This document shows, piece after piece, positions 53,044-64,000 of a stretch of DNA of 64,000 nt. The translations under genes and the position numbers were made by a program. A model generated the notes under the pieces. The model ran no database searches. It worked only from the letters and a program-made list of their open reading frames with translations, and was not told the DNA's origin. Source of the DNA: Neoarius graeffei (Eukaryota > Chordata > Actinopteri > Siluriformes > Ariidae); contig NC_083586.1 in NCBI RefSeq assembly GCF_027579695.1, forward strand, positions 9,486,001-9,550,000, read 5' to 3'. Every line of letters begins with the position of its first letter. The stretch's first letter is position 1.

Positions 53044-56000
53044 CGGGGCCTACCCTCTCTCCCGGACTCCCTGGCCAAGGAATCTACATCCCGGTCTCCA
53101 TCTCCTGGGGTGAGTCTGTCCACTCTTGTCAAGCTTTGATAGACTCAGGGGCGGCTGGGAACTTTATGGATATTCACTTCGCCCAAAGCATCAATATTCC
53201 GACTGCACCTCTTGAAGTCCCACTGTCTGTGTCTGCCCTCGATGGCCAAGCGTTAGGTGATGGAAGAGTCACCCAAGTTACTTCTCCAGTCTTCCTCCAG
53301 TCTCAAGGTCACAAGGAAGAAATATCCCTGCACCTGATTCCTTCACCTGAGTTCCCAGTTATTCTAGGCCTTCCTTGGCTTATTCGCCACAACCCTCGCA
53401 TAGACTGGGAAACAAGCCAGGTTGTGGAATGGGGCCCTGCATGCCATGCCTCTTGTCTGCTCTCTAGCTCTCCTGTGTCTCCTGCCGAGCCCCCTGATCT
53501 CACCGAGTTATCTCAAGTTCCCACAGAGTACTGGGATCTCAAGGAAGTATTCAGCAAGAGCAGGGCCGCCGTTCTTCCTCCGCACCGGGCCTACGACTGT
53601 GCCATCGACTTGCTCCCTGGGACTACCCCTCCTCGTGGCAGACTGTTTTCACTCTCTCAGCCAGAACGCAAGGCCATGGAGGAATACCTCAAAGATGCCC
53701 TGGTCTCTGGGTTTATTCGACCCTCCACTTCACCTGCTGGAGCCGGCTTCTTCTTTGTCGGCAAGAAGGATGGGGGGCTCCGACCATGTATTGATTACAG
53801 GGGCCTGAATAAGATCACTGTGCGCAACCGATATCCCCTTCCGCTGATGTCCACAGCTTTCGACCTGCTCCAAGGCGCCACCGTCTTCACCAAGTTGGAC
53901 CTACGGAACGCATACCACCTCATCCGTATCCGACAGGGAGACGAGTGGAAGACTGCCTTTAACACCCCGTCTGGGCACTACGAATACCAGGTGATGCCCT
54001 TCGGACTCACCAACGCACCAGCTGTTTTTCAGGCCCTAATCAACGACGTCTTAAGGGACATGATTAACCTATACGTTTTTGTCTACCTCGACGACATCCT
54101 TATCTTTTCCAAGACCGTGCAGGAGCACCGCCACCATGTCCGCCAGGTTCTCCAGAGGCTGCTACAGAACAATCTGTTCGCCAAGGCCCAGAAATGCGAA
54201 TTTCATGTTCCCGAGGTCTCCTTTCTGGGATTTATTGTACGGACAGGCCAACTCCAAATGGACCCTGCCAAGACCCTGGCCGTCCGGGATTGGCCTACTC
54301 CCAAGTCCGTTAAGGAGGTTCAGCGGTTCTTAGGATTCGCTAACTTCTACCGCAAGTTCATCAGGAACTTCAGTTCTGTGGCAGCACCCATGTCAGACCT
54401 CACCAAAGGGACAGGTGGATCTTATGGCTGGTCTCCTCAGGCAGAAAAGGCGTTCAAAGACCTCAAGGACCGCTTCTGCACGGCACCCATTCTGGTTCTC
54501 CCGGACACCTCCCAACCATTCATCGTGGAGGTGGACGCCTCGGACAGTGGTGTCGGCGCGGTGCTCTCTCAACGTTCGGAAGGAAAGCTGCACCCCTGCG
54601 CTTACTTCTCCCACCGCCTGAGTCCTGCTGAGTCCCGGTACGATGTGGGGGATCGAGAACTGCTAGCGGTCAAACTGGCCCTTGAGGAGTGGAGGCACTG
54701 GCTGGAGGGAGCACAACATCCATTCCTGGTTTGGACTGACCACAAGAACCTGGAGTACCTCCAGCAAGCCAAGAGACTGAACCCTCGACAGGCTAGGTGG
54801 GCCCTGTTTTTCAGTCGGTTTGACTTCACCCTCTCATACCGCCCCGGCTCCAAGAACACCAAACCTGACGCACTGTCCAGGCTGTTCTCTGCCACTAACA
54901 GGGAGAATGAAGTCGGGCCTATTATCCCTGTGTCCCGGATTGTGGCCCCTGTCCGCTGGGGTATTGAGGAGGCTGTCCGACGAGCCCAACGCCAGGACCC
55001 CGGTCCTGGGACGGGGCCACCAGGCCTCTTGTACGTCCCACATCAAGCCCGGGCCAAGGTTCTCCAGTGGGGTCACTCTTCCCCTCTCACCGCCCACCCG
55101 GGAGCTCGGAGGACCCTGGACTTCCTGAAAAGACGCTTCTGGTGGCCTAACATGGAGAAGGAAGTAAGGTCATTTGTCCTGTCCTGTGAGGTTTGCACCA
55201 GAACCAAGAACCCACGACAGCGTCCCCAGGGTCTCCTGCATCCTCTGACCATTCCCCGGCGTCCCTGGTCCCACGTGGCAGTCGACTTTATCACGGGTCT
55301 CCCTGAGTCACAAGGTAACACGGTCATTTTGGTCTTAGTTGACAGATTCTCCAAGGCCTGCCGCTTCATACCACTGTGCAAACTCCCCTCTGCTCTTGAA
55401 ACTGCGAAACTTTTGTTTAATCATGTCTTCCGAGTCTTTGGTCTTCCACAGGACATCGTCTCAGACCGAGGGCCCCAGTTCTCCTCCCGAGTGTGGCACG
55501 GGTTCTGCAAGGTCATCGGAGCCACTGCCAGCCTCTCCTCTGGGTTTCACCCACAGTCCAATGGTCAGACGGAGAGGCTCAACCAGGACCTGGAAACCAC
55601 CCTGCGAGGCCTGGCTATGGATAACCCGACATCGTGGAGCACCTGGCTGCCATGGGCGGAGTACGCCCACAACACCCTGCAGTCATCGGCCACCAAGCTG
55701 TCGCCATTCCAGTGCCAATTCGGGTTCCAGCCACCTCTGTTCCCGGACCAGGAGGAGGACGCGGGGGTGCCCTCGGTCAACCAATATGTGAGACGGTGTC
55801 GCAAGACCTGGAGCAAGGTCAGGAAGACCCTCATACAGACCTCCAGAACCAACCAGACTCAGGCCAACCGCCATAGAAGACCTGCACACGCTTTCCGCCC
55901 TGGGCAGCGTGTTTGGCTGTCCACTAAGGACCTTCCACTGCGGGTGGAGAACCGCAAGCTTGCTCCTCGCTACATTGGCCCCTTCAAGGTGGTGCGCAGG

Positions 56001-56342
56001 GTGAACCCTGTCTCCTACCGGCTCCAGTTGCCCCGGACTCTGAGGATCAACCCCACTTTCCATGTTTCCCTGTTACGGCCCGTACTGACGTCTACGTATG
56101 CCCCTGCCCCTAGGAACCCCCCACCCCCCCGCATCTTCCAGGGGCAGACTGTGTTCACTGTGAATCGCCTGCTTGACTCCCGCCGGGTCCGCGGCGGGTT
56201 GCAATATCTGGTGGACTGGGAGGGCTATGGTCCTGAGGAGCGCTGCTGGGTTCCTGCTCGGGATGTCCTTGATAAAGAACTATGTCGGGACTTCCATTCG
56301 GCCCATCCGGATCGCCCTGGGAACGTCAGGAGACGCTCTTAG
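53010..56342 (+). CDS. pol: Chromovirus Pol: protease, RT, RNase H, integrase, chromodomain
   Basis: About 1110 residues after the predicted -1 shift at 53004-53010; the open frame itself extends up to 52947. Domains in order: aspartic protease with [13 protein letters not shown] (53133-53171); RT with [32 protein letters not shown] and catalytic YLDD at 54084-54095; RNase H with [15 protein letters not shown] (about 54528) and [14 protein letters not shown]; integrase zinc module ([24 protein letters not shown]) and DDE residues in [19 protein letters not shown] and [10 protein letters not shown]; a GPY/F-like region; and a chromodomain (56154-56300) with [18 protein letters not shown]. Chromodomains steer integration to marked chromatin. 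No stop or lost catalytic residue is visible. Confidence 0.95.
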   Translation, partial: RTAPSSRGRVVTGPTLSPGLPGQGIYIPVSISWGESVHSCQALIDSGAAGNFMDIHFAQSINIPTAPLEVPLSVSALDGQALGDGRVTQVTSPVFLQSQGHKEEISLHLIPSPEFPVILGLPWLIRHNPRIDWETSQVVEWGPACHASCLLSSSPVSPAEPPDLTELSQVPTEYWDLKEVFSKSRAAVLPPHRAYDCAIDLLPGTTPPRGRLFSLSQPERKAMEEYLKDALVSGFIRPSTSPAGAGFFFVGKKDGGLRPCIDYRGLNKITVRNRYPLPLMSTAFDLLQGATVFTKLDLRNAYHLIRIRQGDEWKTAFNTPSGHYEYQVMPFGLTNAPAVFQALINDVLRDMINLYVFVYLDDILIFSKTVQEHRHHVRQVLQRLLQNNLFAKAQKCEFHVPEVSFLGFIVRTGQLQMDPAKTLAVRDWPTPKSVKEVQRFLGFANFYRKFIRNFSSVAAPMSDLTKGTGGSYGWSPQAEKAFKDLKDRFCTAPILVLPDTSQPFIVEVDASDSGVGAVLSQRSEGKLHPCAYFSHRLSPAESRYDVGDRELLAVKLALEEWRHWLEGAQHPFLVWTDHKNLEYLQQAKRLNPRQARWALFFSRFDFTLSYRPGSKNTKPDALSRLFSATNRENEVGPIIPVSRIVAPVRWGIEEAVRRAQRQDPGPGTGPPGLLYVPHQARAKVLQWGHSSPLTAHPGARRTLDFLKRRFWWPNMEKEVRSFVLSCEVCTRTKNPRQRPQGLLHPLTIPRRPWSHVAVDFITGLPESQGNTVILVLVDRFSKACRFIPLCKLPSALETAKLLFNHVFRVFGLPQDIVSDRGPQFSSRVWHGFCKVIGATASLSSGFHPQSNGQTERLNQDLETTLRGLAMDNPTSWSTWLPWAEYAHNTLQSSATKLSPFQCQFGFQPPLFPDQEEDAGVPSVNQYVRRCRKTWSKVRKTLIQTSRTNQTQANRHRRPAHAFRPGQRVWLSTKDLPLRVENRKLAPRYIGPFKVVRRVNPVSYRLQLPRTLRINPTFHVSLLRPVLTSTYAPAPRNPPPPRIFQGQTVFTVNRLLDSRRVRGGLQYLVDWEGYGPEERCWVPARDVLDKELCRDFHSAHPDRPGNVRRRS

Positions 56343-56354
56343 AGGGGGGGGTCC
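56343..56354 (+). other. Polypurine tract region
   Basis: The short purine run agaggggggg (56341-56350) lies just before the 3' LTR. Confidence 0.7.
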
Positions 56355-56834
56355 TGTTAGGACTAGGACTGTTTTGGCCTCTAGAGGCCGCTGTTATTTC
56401 CTTTTCATGTCGTGTTTATTTTGGCCTCTAGAGGCCGCCACTGTTCCTGTGTCTTGTGTTTGTGTTAATTGCCTAATTATCTTCACCTGTGTCCTTAATT
56501 AGTTTGTCTATTTATACCCCTGAGTTCAGTCCTCTTGTCACGGAGTCTTTGTGCTGTTATGTTTATCTCCAGTTTCCTTTGTACTGTGTTTTTTTGATCT
56601 TCTTAGCTTTTGAATTTTTGCACTTTGCTTTTCTTTTGGATTATACTCTTTGGTTTTTTTTTTGTCTTTTGTTTTGCCCTGTGTATAGTGTATATAGTTT
56701 AAATAAACCTTTTGATTCTTTTTCTACTTCCGCCTCACGCCTCTGCATTTGAGTCATCCCCCTGGTGGCCTAGTGGGGGTTTGCTGGATTATCACACCAA
56801 CGAACCAGGTTCGAATCCTAGCAAAACCCTAACA
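56355..56834 (+). repeat. 3' LTR of chromovirus
   Basis: Same length as the 5' LTR and, read side by side, differs at one base (56819). aataaa lies at 56702-56707. Confidence 0.97.
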
Positions 56835-57149
56835 AAAATAGTTGTCCATAAGTGCAAGCTGACAGTCATGGCTGACTGCCTATAGGCTTGTTCTTCCGTT
56901 GCTGCAGGTGGGCGGGTCATGACATTTTACGTCTGATATAAACGTTTAAACTGAGTTTTGTTAAATCAATTTATGTTGAAGTCCAATAAAATTAATTTTA
57001 TCACATAAAGTAAGTTACAAAATTATTCACACTTTTTACTTATAGATAACCCAAACTAAAAAAGAAAAATACATTGATTTATTGGAATAAATATACTTTT
57101 AAAAATAAAGTAAAATGGACAATACCACTGAAAGACTTCTTATAGTGTA

Positions 57150-57645
57150 TATTTTGTATTTTCTACATTGTAGAACAATACTGAATATATTAAAACTATG
57201 AAATACCATCTGGAACATATATGGAATTATGTGGTAAACTAAATAGTGTTAAAAAATAAAATATGTTTGATATTTTAGATTCTTCAAGGTAGCCAGTGTT
57301 TACCTTGATGACGCTTTGTACACGATTGACATTTTCTTAACCAGCTTCATGAAGTATTCACCTGGAATGCTTTTCAATTAACAGGTGTTCCTTGTCAAAA
57401 GTTAATTAGTGCAATTTCTTGCCTTCACAATGCATTTGAGATCAAAGAGTAAATAATAAAAATACTAAAAATAGTCCTATTCCACAACTGTAGTGATCTG
57501 TACTATGTCAAGAACCTCTCATTTAAGTAAAAACAAACAACATCCTTCATTACTTTTAGACATGAAGTGTCTTTTAATTAATAAAAATAATGGAAAAACA
57601 GTAAATTAGAAGGTGTGTCTAAACTTTTATCTGGTACTGAATATA
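57150..57645 (+). mobile_element. Tc1-like element, right part with deletion
   Basis: ttttctacattgtagaacaa, gaagtattcacctggaatgc and the terminus aaacttttatctggtactg are words of the common fish Tc1 repeat. Only end regions are present, with no transposase frame. It joins 50108-50165. Confidence 0.7.
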
Positions 57646-57892
57646 TTGAATGTCGTTTGTCATGGGTGGTCAAGGCTGAGATGAATACCTGGGCCTAGTA
57701 GGCATGGTTAATAAACATTGTCAGTTGTTGGTAGTGATGTCAATGGTGTGCATGGCTACATCATCATGATGTCATGAAGAGTGTTAACATGTACACATGT
57801 TACATGTTAACATGTGCTGTCAGGGTTCTGTAGCCAATCAGAGCACTGCTTTCTCTGACTAATTCCAAACCAAGGCACATTATAAAGTCAGG
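57646..57892. other. Short gap without recognised features
   Basis: Mixed sequence with tandem words (gttaacatgtacacatgtt near 57784). Nothing identified. Confidence 0.5.
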
Positions 57893-58357
57893 GATGAGAA
57901 TTTTCCGCTGATCGGCGGATTTCCGACTTTTTCAGACCAAAATGATCGTTTTTGAGCATGCGCGCGCAACATTAAGGTCTGCATCACGCATCTTAGAATG
58001 TGCGCGCGAGGGAGACTGTGTGCAGTGTTGCCAGATACTGCTAACATTTTCCATCCCAAAATATGTTCCAAACCCGCCAAAATGCACTTAAAACCGCCCA
58101 ATGTGGCAACACTGCCTGTGTGCTTGTTCATGTAGCGCATGCCAGACAAAGAGCATCCTGATTGGGTTACTCAGCAAAATAAGCCAATCAGCTTTCAGTG
58201 TGGGTGGGCTTTTATCTCTTTTCTCGAGGACCGGAGTTTTCAGCTGAGTCAGTGCAGCCTACAGGATCGGCATGGCAGAGAGGGCGCGCGTGCGCCCCAA
58301 AAAACCAAAGTACAAAACCCACTTCAACTCAGATTACACAAAAGAATCTCCCTATCT
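57893..58357 (+). mobile_element. hAT-like element, 5' fragment
   Basis: Starts near cagggatgagaattttccgc, a hAT-style terminus, and carries an N-terminal coding exon at 58272-58355. It is cut off by AAT-rich sequence and the repeat array. No right end or TSD is seen. A GC-rich cgcgcgcaac patch and a ttgccagatactg foldback-like pair (about 58022-58112) lie inside. Confidence 0.5.
58272..58355 (+). pseudogene. Possible hAT transposase N-terminal exon, truncated
   Basis: ATG at 58272 reads MAERARVRPKKPKYKTHFNS and then DYTKESPYL before running into AAT repeats. The KYKTHFNSDYTKE phrase resembles the start of fish hAT-type zinc-finger proteins. Only about 28 residues remain, and no cysteine or histidine motif is kept. 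Confidence 0.45.
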
Positions 58358-58418
58358 AATAATAATAATAATCTCCCTGTCTAATAATATCCCTGTCTAA
58401 TAATAATCTCCCTGTCTA

Positions 58419-61400
58419 AATATAGCTGCAAGCAGCAATGTGGGGGCCAAGCAGCATATGAGCCTAGTCGTAAGGCCAGCAGAATGCACTTGGGCCAGGT
58501 AATGCCCTTGTGCAGCTTAGTCCAAAGTTGCTATCTACCAAGTTTGGGAGAAATTGGTGAAAAATTGAGGGAGGAGAAGCATTTTAATTGATTTTTACAA
58601 AATTCAAAATGGCGGAAAATCCTAAAGGCTGAATATGACGTCATAGGGTGCGATGGATTCGGCTTGAGCCAAGGATTCCAGAGATAGTGGAATTTTGTTT
58701 CTAGCCCAAACGCATCATGAGATATGAGCCAAAAGTCATTTTTCCTAGTTATAGCGCCCCCTAGCGGCCAAGTTGTTCCAAGTTTTTTGGGGACCTTTCT
58801 GGTGGCGCCTGGCATAATGCCATCAAGTTTCGTTAAGATCTGCCAAAGGGCGGCCAAGATGTGTGCACACATCCTCTTTCGCGTCTGGGCAGCCAAATTT
58901 GATTGGCTGCCACGGCCAAACGCTTATGAAATTCGAAAATCCGTGTAAGGTTCTTGTGCAGCTTTGTCCACAGTTGCTATGTACCAAGTTTGGGAGAAAT
59001 TGGTCAAAAATTGAGGGAGGAGAAGCATTTTAATTGATTCTCACATAATTCAAAATGGCGGAAAATCTACCAGGTGCAATATGACGAGACAGGGCACGTT
59101 GGATTCGTTTTGACCCAAGCATTCCAGAGATACTAATATTTTGACGATCAGATGTATGCTTCAAAAGTAACAACCAGAAATGTACCTGCGACTTTGACCT
59201 GTTGGTGGCGCTAGAGAGTTTAAGGTGGTGAGTTGAAATTTGGGGACAAGATCCTTGAGGGAGCCGAGAATCAGTCTGCCAAATTTGAAAACCTCTAGTC
59301 ATACGGTTCTATGGGTTGCCATCGAATTTCATTGATTTTAACAAAATTCAAAATGGCGGAAAATCCTCAAGTCAGAATATGACGTCATAGGGTGCGATGG
59401 ATTCGTCTTGACCCATGGATTCCAGAGATAGTGGAATTTTGTTTCTAGCCAAAAGGCATCATGAGATATGAGCCAAAAGACATTTTTTCTAGTTATAGCG
59501 CCCCCTAGCAGCCAATTTGTTCCAAATTTTTTGCTGCCCTTTGGGGAGCGGTGGTGCATAATGCCACCAAGTTTTCTTAAGATACGCCAAAGGGTGGCCG
59601 AGAAATGAGCACAGTTCCTGTTTTGCATCTGCCAGCCAATTTTGATTGGCTGCCACGGCCAAACGCTTAAGAAATTCTAAAAACCGGGTATGTTTCTTGT
59701 GCAGCTTAGTCCCCAGTTGCCATCTACCAAGTTTGGGAGAAATTGTTCAAAAATTGAGGGAGGAGAAGCATTTTAATTGATTTTTACATAATTCAAAATG
59801 GCGGAAAAGCTACTGGGTGGAATATGACGAGACGGGCGCGTTGGATTCCTTTTGACCCAAGCATTCCAGCGATACTAAGATTTTGATGATCAGACGTATG
59901 GTTCAAAAGTAACAAGCAGAAATGTACCTGCGAATTTGACCTGTTGGTGGCGCTAGAGAGTTTGAGGTGCTGAGTTGAAATTTGGTGACAAGATCCTTGA
60001 GGCAGCCTAGAATCAGTGTGCCAAGTTTAAAAACCTCTAGTCAGATGGTTCTATGCGTTGCCATAGAATTTCATTGATTTTAACAAAATTCAAAATGGCG
60101 GAAAATTCTCAAGGCAGAATATGACGTCATAGGGTGCGATGGATTCGTCTTGAGCCAAGGATTCCTGACATAGTGGAATTTTGTCTCTAGCCAAAAGGCA
60201 TCATGAGATATGAGCCAAAAGACATTTTTCCTAGTTATAGCGCCCCCTAGCAGCCAATTTGTTCCAAATTTTTTGTTGCCCTTTGGGGAGGGGTGGTGCA
60301 TAATGCCACCAAGTTTCATTAAGATGCGCCAAAGGGTGGCCGAGAAATGAGCACACTTCCTGTTTCGCGTCTTTGCAGCCAAATTTGATTGGCTGCCACG
60401 GCCAAACGCTTAAGAAATTCTAAAAACCAGGTATGTTTCTTGTGCAGCTTAGTCCAAAGTTGCGATTTACCAAGTTCGGGAGAAATTGTTCAAAAATTGA
60501 GGGAGAAGAAGCATTTTAAGTGATTTTCACAAAATTCAAAATGGTGGGAAAACTATATGGGCGGAAAATGACGTCATGGGGTGCGTTGGATTCGTCTTGG
60601 CCCAAGGATTCCAGGGATACCAAGTTTTTGAAAATTGGACCAACGGTTCAAAAGTTACAAGCAGAAATGTACCTGCAACTTTGACCTGTTGGTGGCGCTA
60701 GGGGGTTTGAGGGAGAGGCCTGAACTTTGCTGAGAGTAATGTTGAGACTGTCTAGAATCAGTGTGCAAAATTTCCCAACTTTTTACCAGACGGTTCTATG
60801 GGCTGCCATAGACTTGCAGAGGCGGAAGAACGTTGAATAAATATAGCTGCAAGCAGCAATGCGGGGCCAAGCAGGGTGACCCAGCCTAAGTTGCCATGGC
60901 AACAGAAAGATCTGACCAGGCAGACAGTTAGTCTAAACTTACTATGTACCAAGTTTGGGAGAAATTGGTCAAAAATTGAGGGAGGAGAAGGATTTTAATA
61001 GATTTTCACAAATTTCAAAATGGTGGAAAATCTACCTGGTGGAATATGACGCCATAGGGCGTGTTGGATTCGTTTTGACGGAAGGACTCCAGAGATAGTG
61101 GAATTTTGTTTCTGCCCAAAACGCATCATGAGATATGAGCCAAAAATCATTTTTCCTAGTTATAGCGCCCCCTAGCGGCCTATTTGGTCCAAATGTTTTG
61201 TTTTCCTTTGGGGTGGCGTGGGGCATAAAGCCACCAATTTCGTTAAGATACGCCAAAGGACTGCCGAGATATGAGCACACTTCCTGATTGGCGTCTGCGC
61301 ATCCAATTTTGATTGGATGCCACGGCCAAACGCATAAGAAATTCTAAAAACCGGGTAAGTTTCTTGTGCAGCTTAGTCCTTCCTTGCCATGTACCAAGTT

Positions 61401-64000
61401 TGGGAAAAATTGGTCAAAAATTGAGGGAGGAGAAGCATTTTAATAGATTTTCACAAAATTCAAAATGGCGGAAAATCTACCAGGTGGAATATGACGAGAA
61501 AGGTAGCGTTGGATTCGGTCTGAAGGAAGGATTCCAGCGATACTAAGCTTTTGACGATCAGACCCATGGTTCAAAAGTAACAAGCAGAAATGTACCTGCG
61601 ACTTTGACCCGTTGGTGGCGCTAGAGAGTTTGATGTAGTGAGTTGAAATTTGGTGACAAGAACCTTGAGACAGCCTAGAATCAGTGTGCCAAATTTGAAT
61701 AGCTCTCGTCTGACGGTTCTATGGGTTTCCATAGAATTTCATTGATTTTAACAAAATTCAAAATGGCGGAAAATCCTCAAGACAGAATATGACGTCATAG
61801 GGACCGATAGATTCGTCTTGAGGCAAGGATTCCAGAGGCAGTGGAATTTTGTTTCTAGCCAAAACGCATCATGAGATATGAGCCAAAAGCCATTTTTCCT
61901 AGTTATAGCGCCCCCTAGCAGCCAATTTGTTCCAAATTTTTTGTGGGCCTTCAGGGAGGGGTGGGGCATAAGGCCACCACGTTTCGTTAAGATACGCCAA
62001 AGGGCGGCCGAAATATGAGCACACTTCCTGTTTGGCGTCTGCGCAGCCAATTTTGATTGGCTGCCACGGCCAAACGCTTATGAAATTCTAAAAACCGGGT
62101 AAGTTTCATGTGCAGCTTAGTCCAAAGTTGCCATTTACCAAGTTTGGGAGAAATTGGTCCAAAATTGTGGGAGGAGAAGCATTTTAATTGATTTTCACAA
62201 AATTCAAAATGGCGGGAAAACTATATGGGCTGAAAATGACGTCATGGGGTGCTTTGGATTCGTCTTGACCCAAGGATTCCAGGGATACCAAGATTTTGAA
62301 AATCGGACGTACGGTTCAAAAGTTACAACCAGAAATGTACCTGCAACTTTGACCTGCTGGTGGCGCTAGAGGGTTTGGGGTGGGGACCTAAAAATTGTTG
62401 TGGGGAATGCTGAGACTGTCTCAAATGTGTGTGCCAAATTTGAGCATTTTCCTATGTGTGGCTCTATGGGCTGCCATTGACTTCCCATAGGAGAAGAAAG
62501 ATGAATAATAATAAATATAGCTGCAAGCAGCAATGCGGGGCCAAGCAGCGTGACCCAGCCTAAGTTGCCATGGCAACAGAAAGAACTGACCAGGCAGACG
62601 GTCAGAGGCACGCACAGGAAGTGTTTACAAGCAGAAATGTACCTCCAACCAGATGGTTAGAGGCATGCACGGCTTCACCGTCAAATTCGATTGACTGTGA
62701 TGGCTGAAATTACTTCAAGTGTACTAGGTGTGTGTCTGTGTGTGCTAAAAGACTGCTGAGATATGAGCTCAATGATATATGAGCCAAAAGACATTTTGGA
62801 AAGTTATAGCGCCCCCTAATGGCCAATGTGCACCAAATGTGGTAAGGGCCCTTATGGAGGGGTGCGGCATAATCCCACCAAGTTTCGTTAAGATACGTCA
62901 AAGGCCGGCAGAGATATGAGCACACTTCCTGTTTTGCGTCTGCACAGCCAAATTTGATTGGCAGCCACGGCCAAACGCTTAGGAAATTCTAAAAACCGGG
63001 TAAGTTTTTTGTGCAGCTTAGTCCAAAGTTGCCATGTACCAAGTTTGGAAGGAATTGGTCAAAAATTGAGGGAGGAGAAGCATTTTAATTGATTTTCACA
63101 AAATTAAAAATGGCGGAAAATATACCAGGCGGAATATGACGCCATAGGGTGCGTTGGATTCGTTTTGACCGAAGGATTCCAGGGATCCTAAGATATTGAC
63201 GATCAGACATACGGTTCAAAAGTAACAAGCAGAAATGTACCTGCGACTTTGACCTGTTGGTGGCGCTAAAGAGTTTGAGGTGGTGAGTTGAAATTTGGTG
63301 ACAAGAACCTTGAGGCAGCCTAGAATCAGTGTGCCCAATTTGAAAACCTCTAGTCAGACGGTTCTATGGGTTGCCATAGAAATTCATTGATTTTAACAAA
63401 ATTCAAAATGGCAGAAAATCCTCAAGGCAGAATATGACGTCATAGGGTGCGATAGATTCGTCTTGACCCACGGATTCGAGAGCTAGTGGAATTTTGTTTC
63501 TAGCCCAAATTCATCCTGAGATATGAGCCAAAAGTCATTTTTCCTAGTTATAGCGCCCCCTAGCAGCCAATTTGTTCCAAATTTTTTGGGGGCCATTTTG
63601 GAGGGGCGGGGCATAAAGCCACCAAGTTTCGTTAAGATACGTCAAAGGCCGGCAGAGATATGAGCACACTTCCTGTTTGGCGTCTGCGCAGCCAATTTTG
63701 ATTGGCTGCCACGGCCAAACGCTAATGAAATTCTAAAAACCGGGTAAGTTTCTTGTGCAGCTTAGTCCAAAGTTGCCATCTACCAAGTTTTGGAGAAATT
63801 GGTCCAAAATTGAGGGAGGAGAAGCATTTTAATTGATTTTCACAAAATTCAAAATGGCGGGAAAACTATATGGGCGGAAAATGACGTCATGGGGTGCTTT
63901 GGATTCGTCTTGACCCAAGGATTCCAGGGATACCAAGTTTTTGAAAATTGGACGTACGGTTCAAAAGTTACAAGCAGAAATCTACCTGCAACTTTGACCT
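58419..64000. repeat. Hierarchical array of a non-coding interspersed repeat
   Basis: Units start with the word atatagctgcaagcagcaatg at about 58423, 60842 and 62516. Inside each unit the phrase accaagtttgggagaaattg recurs at about 58537, 58983, 59726, 60469, 60948, 61393, 62137, 63038 and 63782. The spacings are therefore near 445 or 744 bases, with longer steps at unit joints. Other fixed phrases are attcaaaatggcgg, atagcgccccctagc, ttgattggctgccacgg and gttggtggcgctag. The array continues past the window edge. Class unknown. Confidence 0.85.

Larger units (their letters stand above)
51531..56834 (+). mobile_element. Sushi-type chromovirus (Gypsy), apparently intact
   Basis: LTRs of 480 bp each, a 5-bp TSD aaaat (51526-51530, 56835-56839), gag and pol both open, a C-terminal chromodomain and a self-priming type PBS. 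This matches the sushi group of Gypsy elements known from fish, the group from which the PEG10/RTL1 genes descend. By eye the LTRs differ at one position (51995 C, 56819 T). GC-rich coding codons contrast with the AT-rich flanks. Confidence 0.96.
50168..57147. mobile_element. TA-flanked MITE carrying a SINE and the chromovirus
   Basis: Left end cactgtaaatactg, right end inward cactataagaagtc, with TA on both outer sides (50166-50167, 57148-57149) inside a Tc1-like fragment. Native sequence (about 1.3 kb left, 0.3 kb right) is AT-rich and non-coding. The left part contains a diverged duplication (about 50940-51055 and 51095-51212, both with agtatttagtgcata-type words). Confidence 0.55.

Noticed and set aside
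54602..56063. Minus-strand frames across chromovirus pol
   Set aside because: GC-rich coding on the plus strand yields open antisense frames; pol motifs are unambiguous.

Overview
This 64 kb window looks like ray-finned fish nuclear DNA. The repeat content is the reason: a tRNA-derived SINE in seven copies, Tc1-like ends, many hAT elements with 8-bp target-site duplications (TSDs), a Penelope-like element (PLE), an RTE-type LINE, a Gmr1-like Gypsy element and a sushi-type chromovirus. Base use is AT-rich with CA, TA and GT microsatellites, and I see no bacterial-style gene packing. A catfish-like teleost is my guess from the SINE family, but I cannot prove it. I found no convincing host protein-coding exon and no host rRNA or tRNA gene; nearly every coding signal belongs to a mobile element.

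Layout. 1-9.3 kb: SINEs, a hAT element (1392-3680) carrying two SINE insertions, Tc1-like remnants, a mosaic repeat (5805-7440), and a SINE split by a second hAT (8167-9117). 9.55-18.4 kb: an unclassified repeat broken first by an RTE LINE (9753-12873) and then by a degraded Gmr1-like retrotransposon (13335-18315) whose integrase lies upstream of reverse transcriptase. 19.4-24.3 kb: a TA-flanked MITE holding a hAT (19583-21522), then a hAT with a 106-bp tandem repeat and a TTF-type transposase exon (22186-24339).

24.37-42.19 kb is a Russian-doll nest in which the insertion boundaries can be read: a Harbinger-like element (TSD TAA) contains a hAT (TSD tatataat), which contains a PLE (14-bp TSD), which contains a 10.6-kb Gypsy element with PNMA-like gag (TSD tcaa). 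A SINE sits separately in the hAT. The PLE keeps an inverted 5'-truncated copy with an open reading frame for the RT C-terminal half plus a GIY-YIG endonuclease.

43.98-46.08 kb is a 2.1-kb palindrome made of two inverted copies of a transposon that each carry the same coding exon. 46.7-50.0 kb is a nested foldback repeat with a minisatellite. 50.1-57.65 kb is a Tc1-like element split by a MITE, which in turn holds a SINE and an apparently intact chromovirus (51531-56834). The chromovirus LTRs differ at one visible base in 480, gag and pol overlap with a -1 frame relation at a G-GGA-AAA heptamer, and the primer binding site is complementary to the element's own predicted mRNA 5' end. 58.4-64.0 kb is a hierarchical array of a non-coding repeat with 445- and 744-bp modules that runs off the window.

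The only elements that look capable of making protein now are the chromovirus (complete) and the PLE inverted fragment (RT C-terminal half plus endonuclease). All the others carry stops, frameshifts or deletions.
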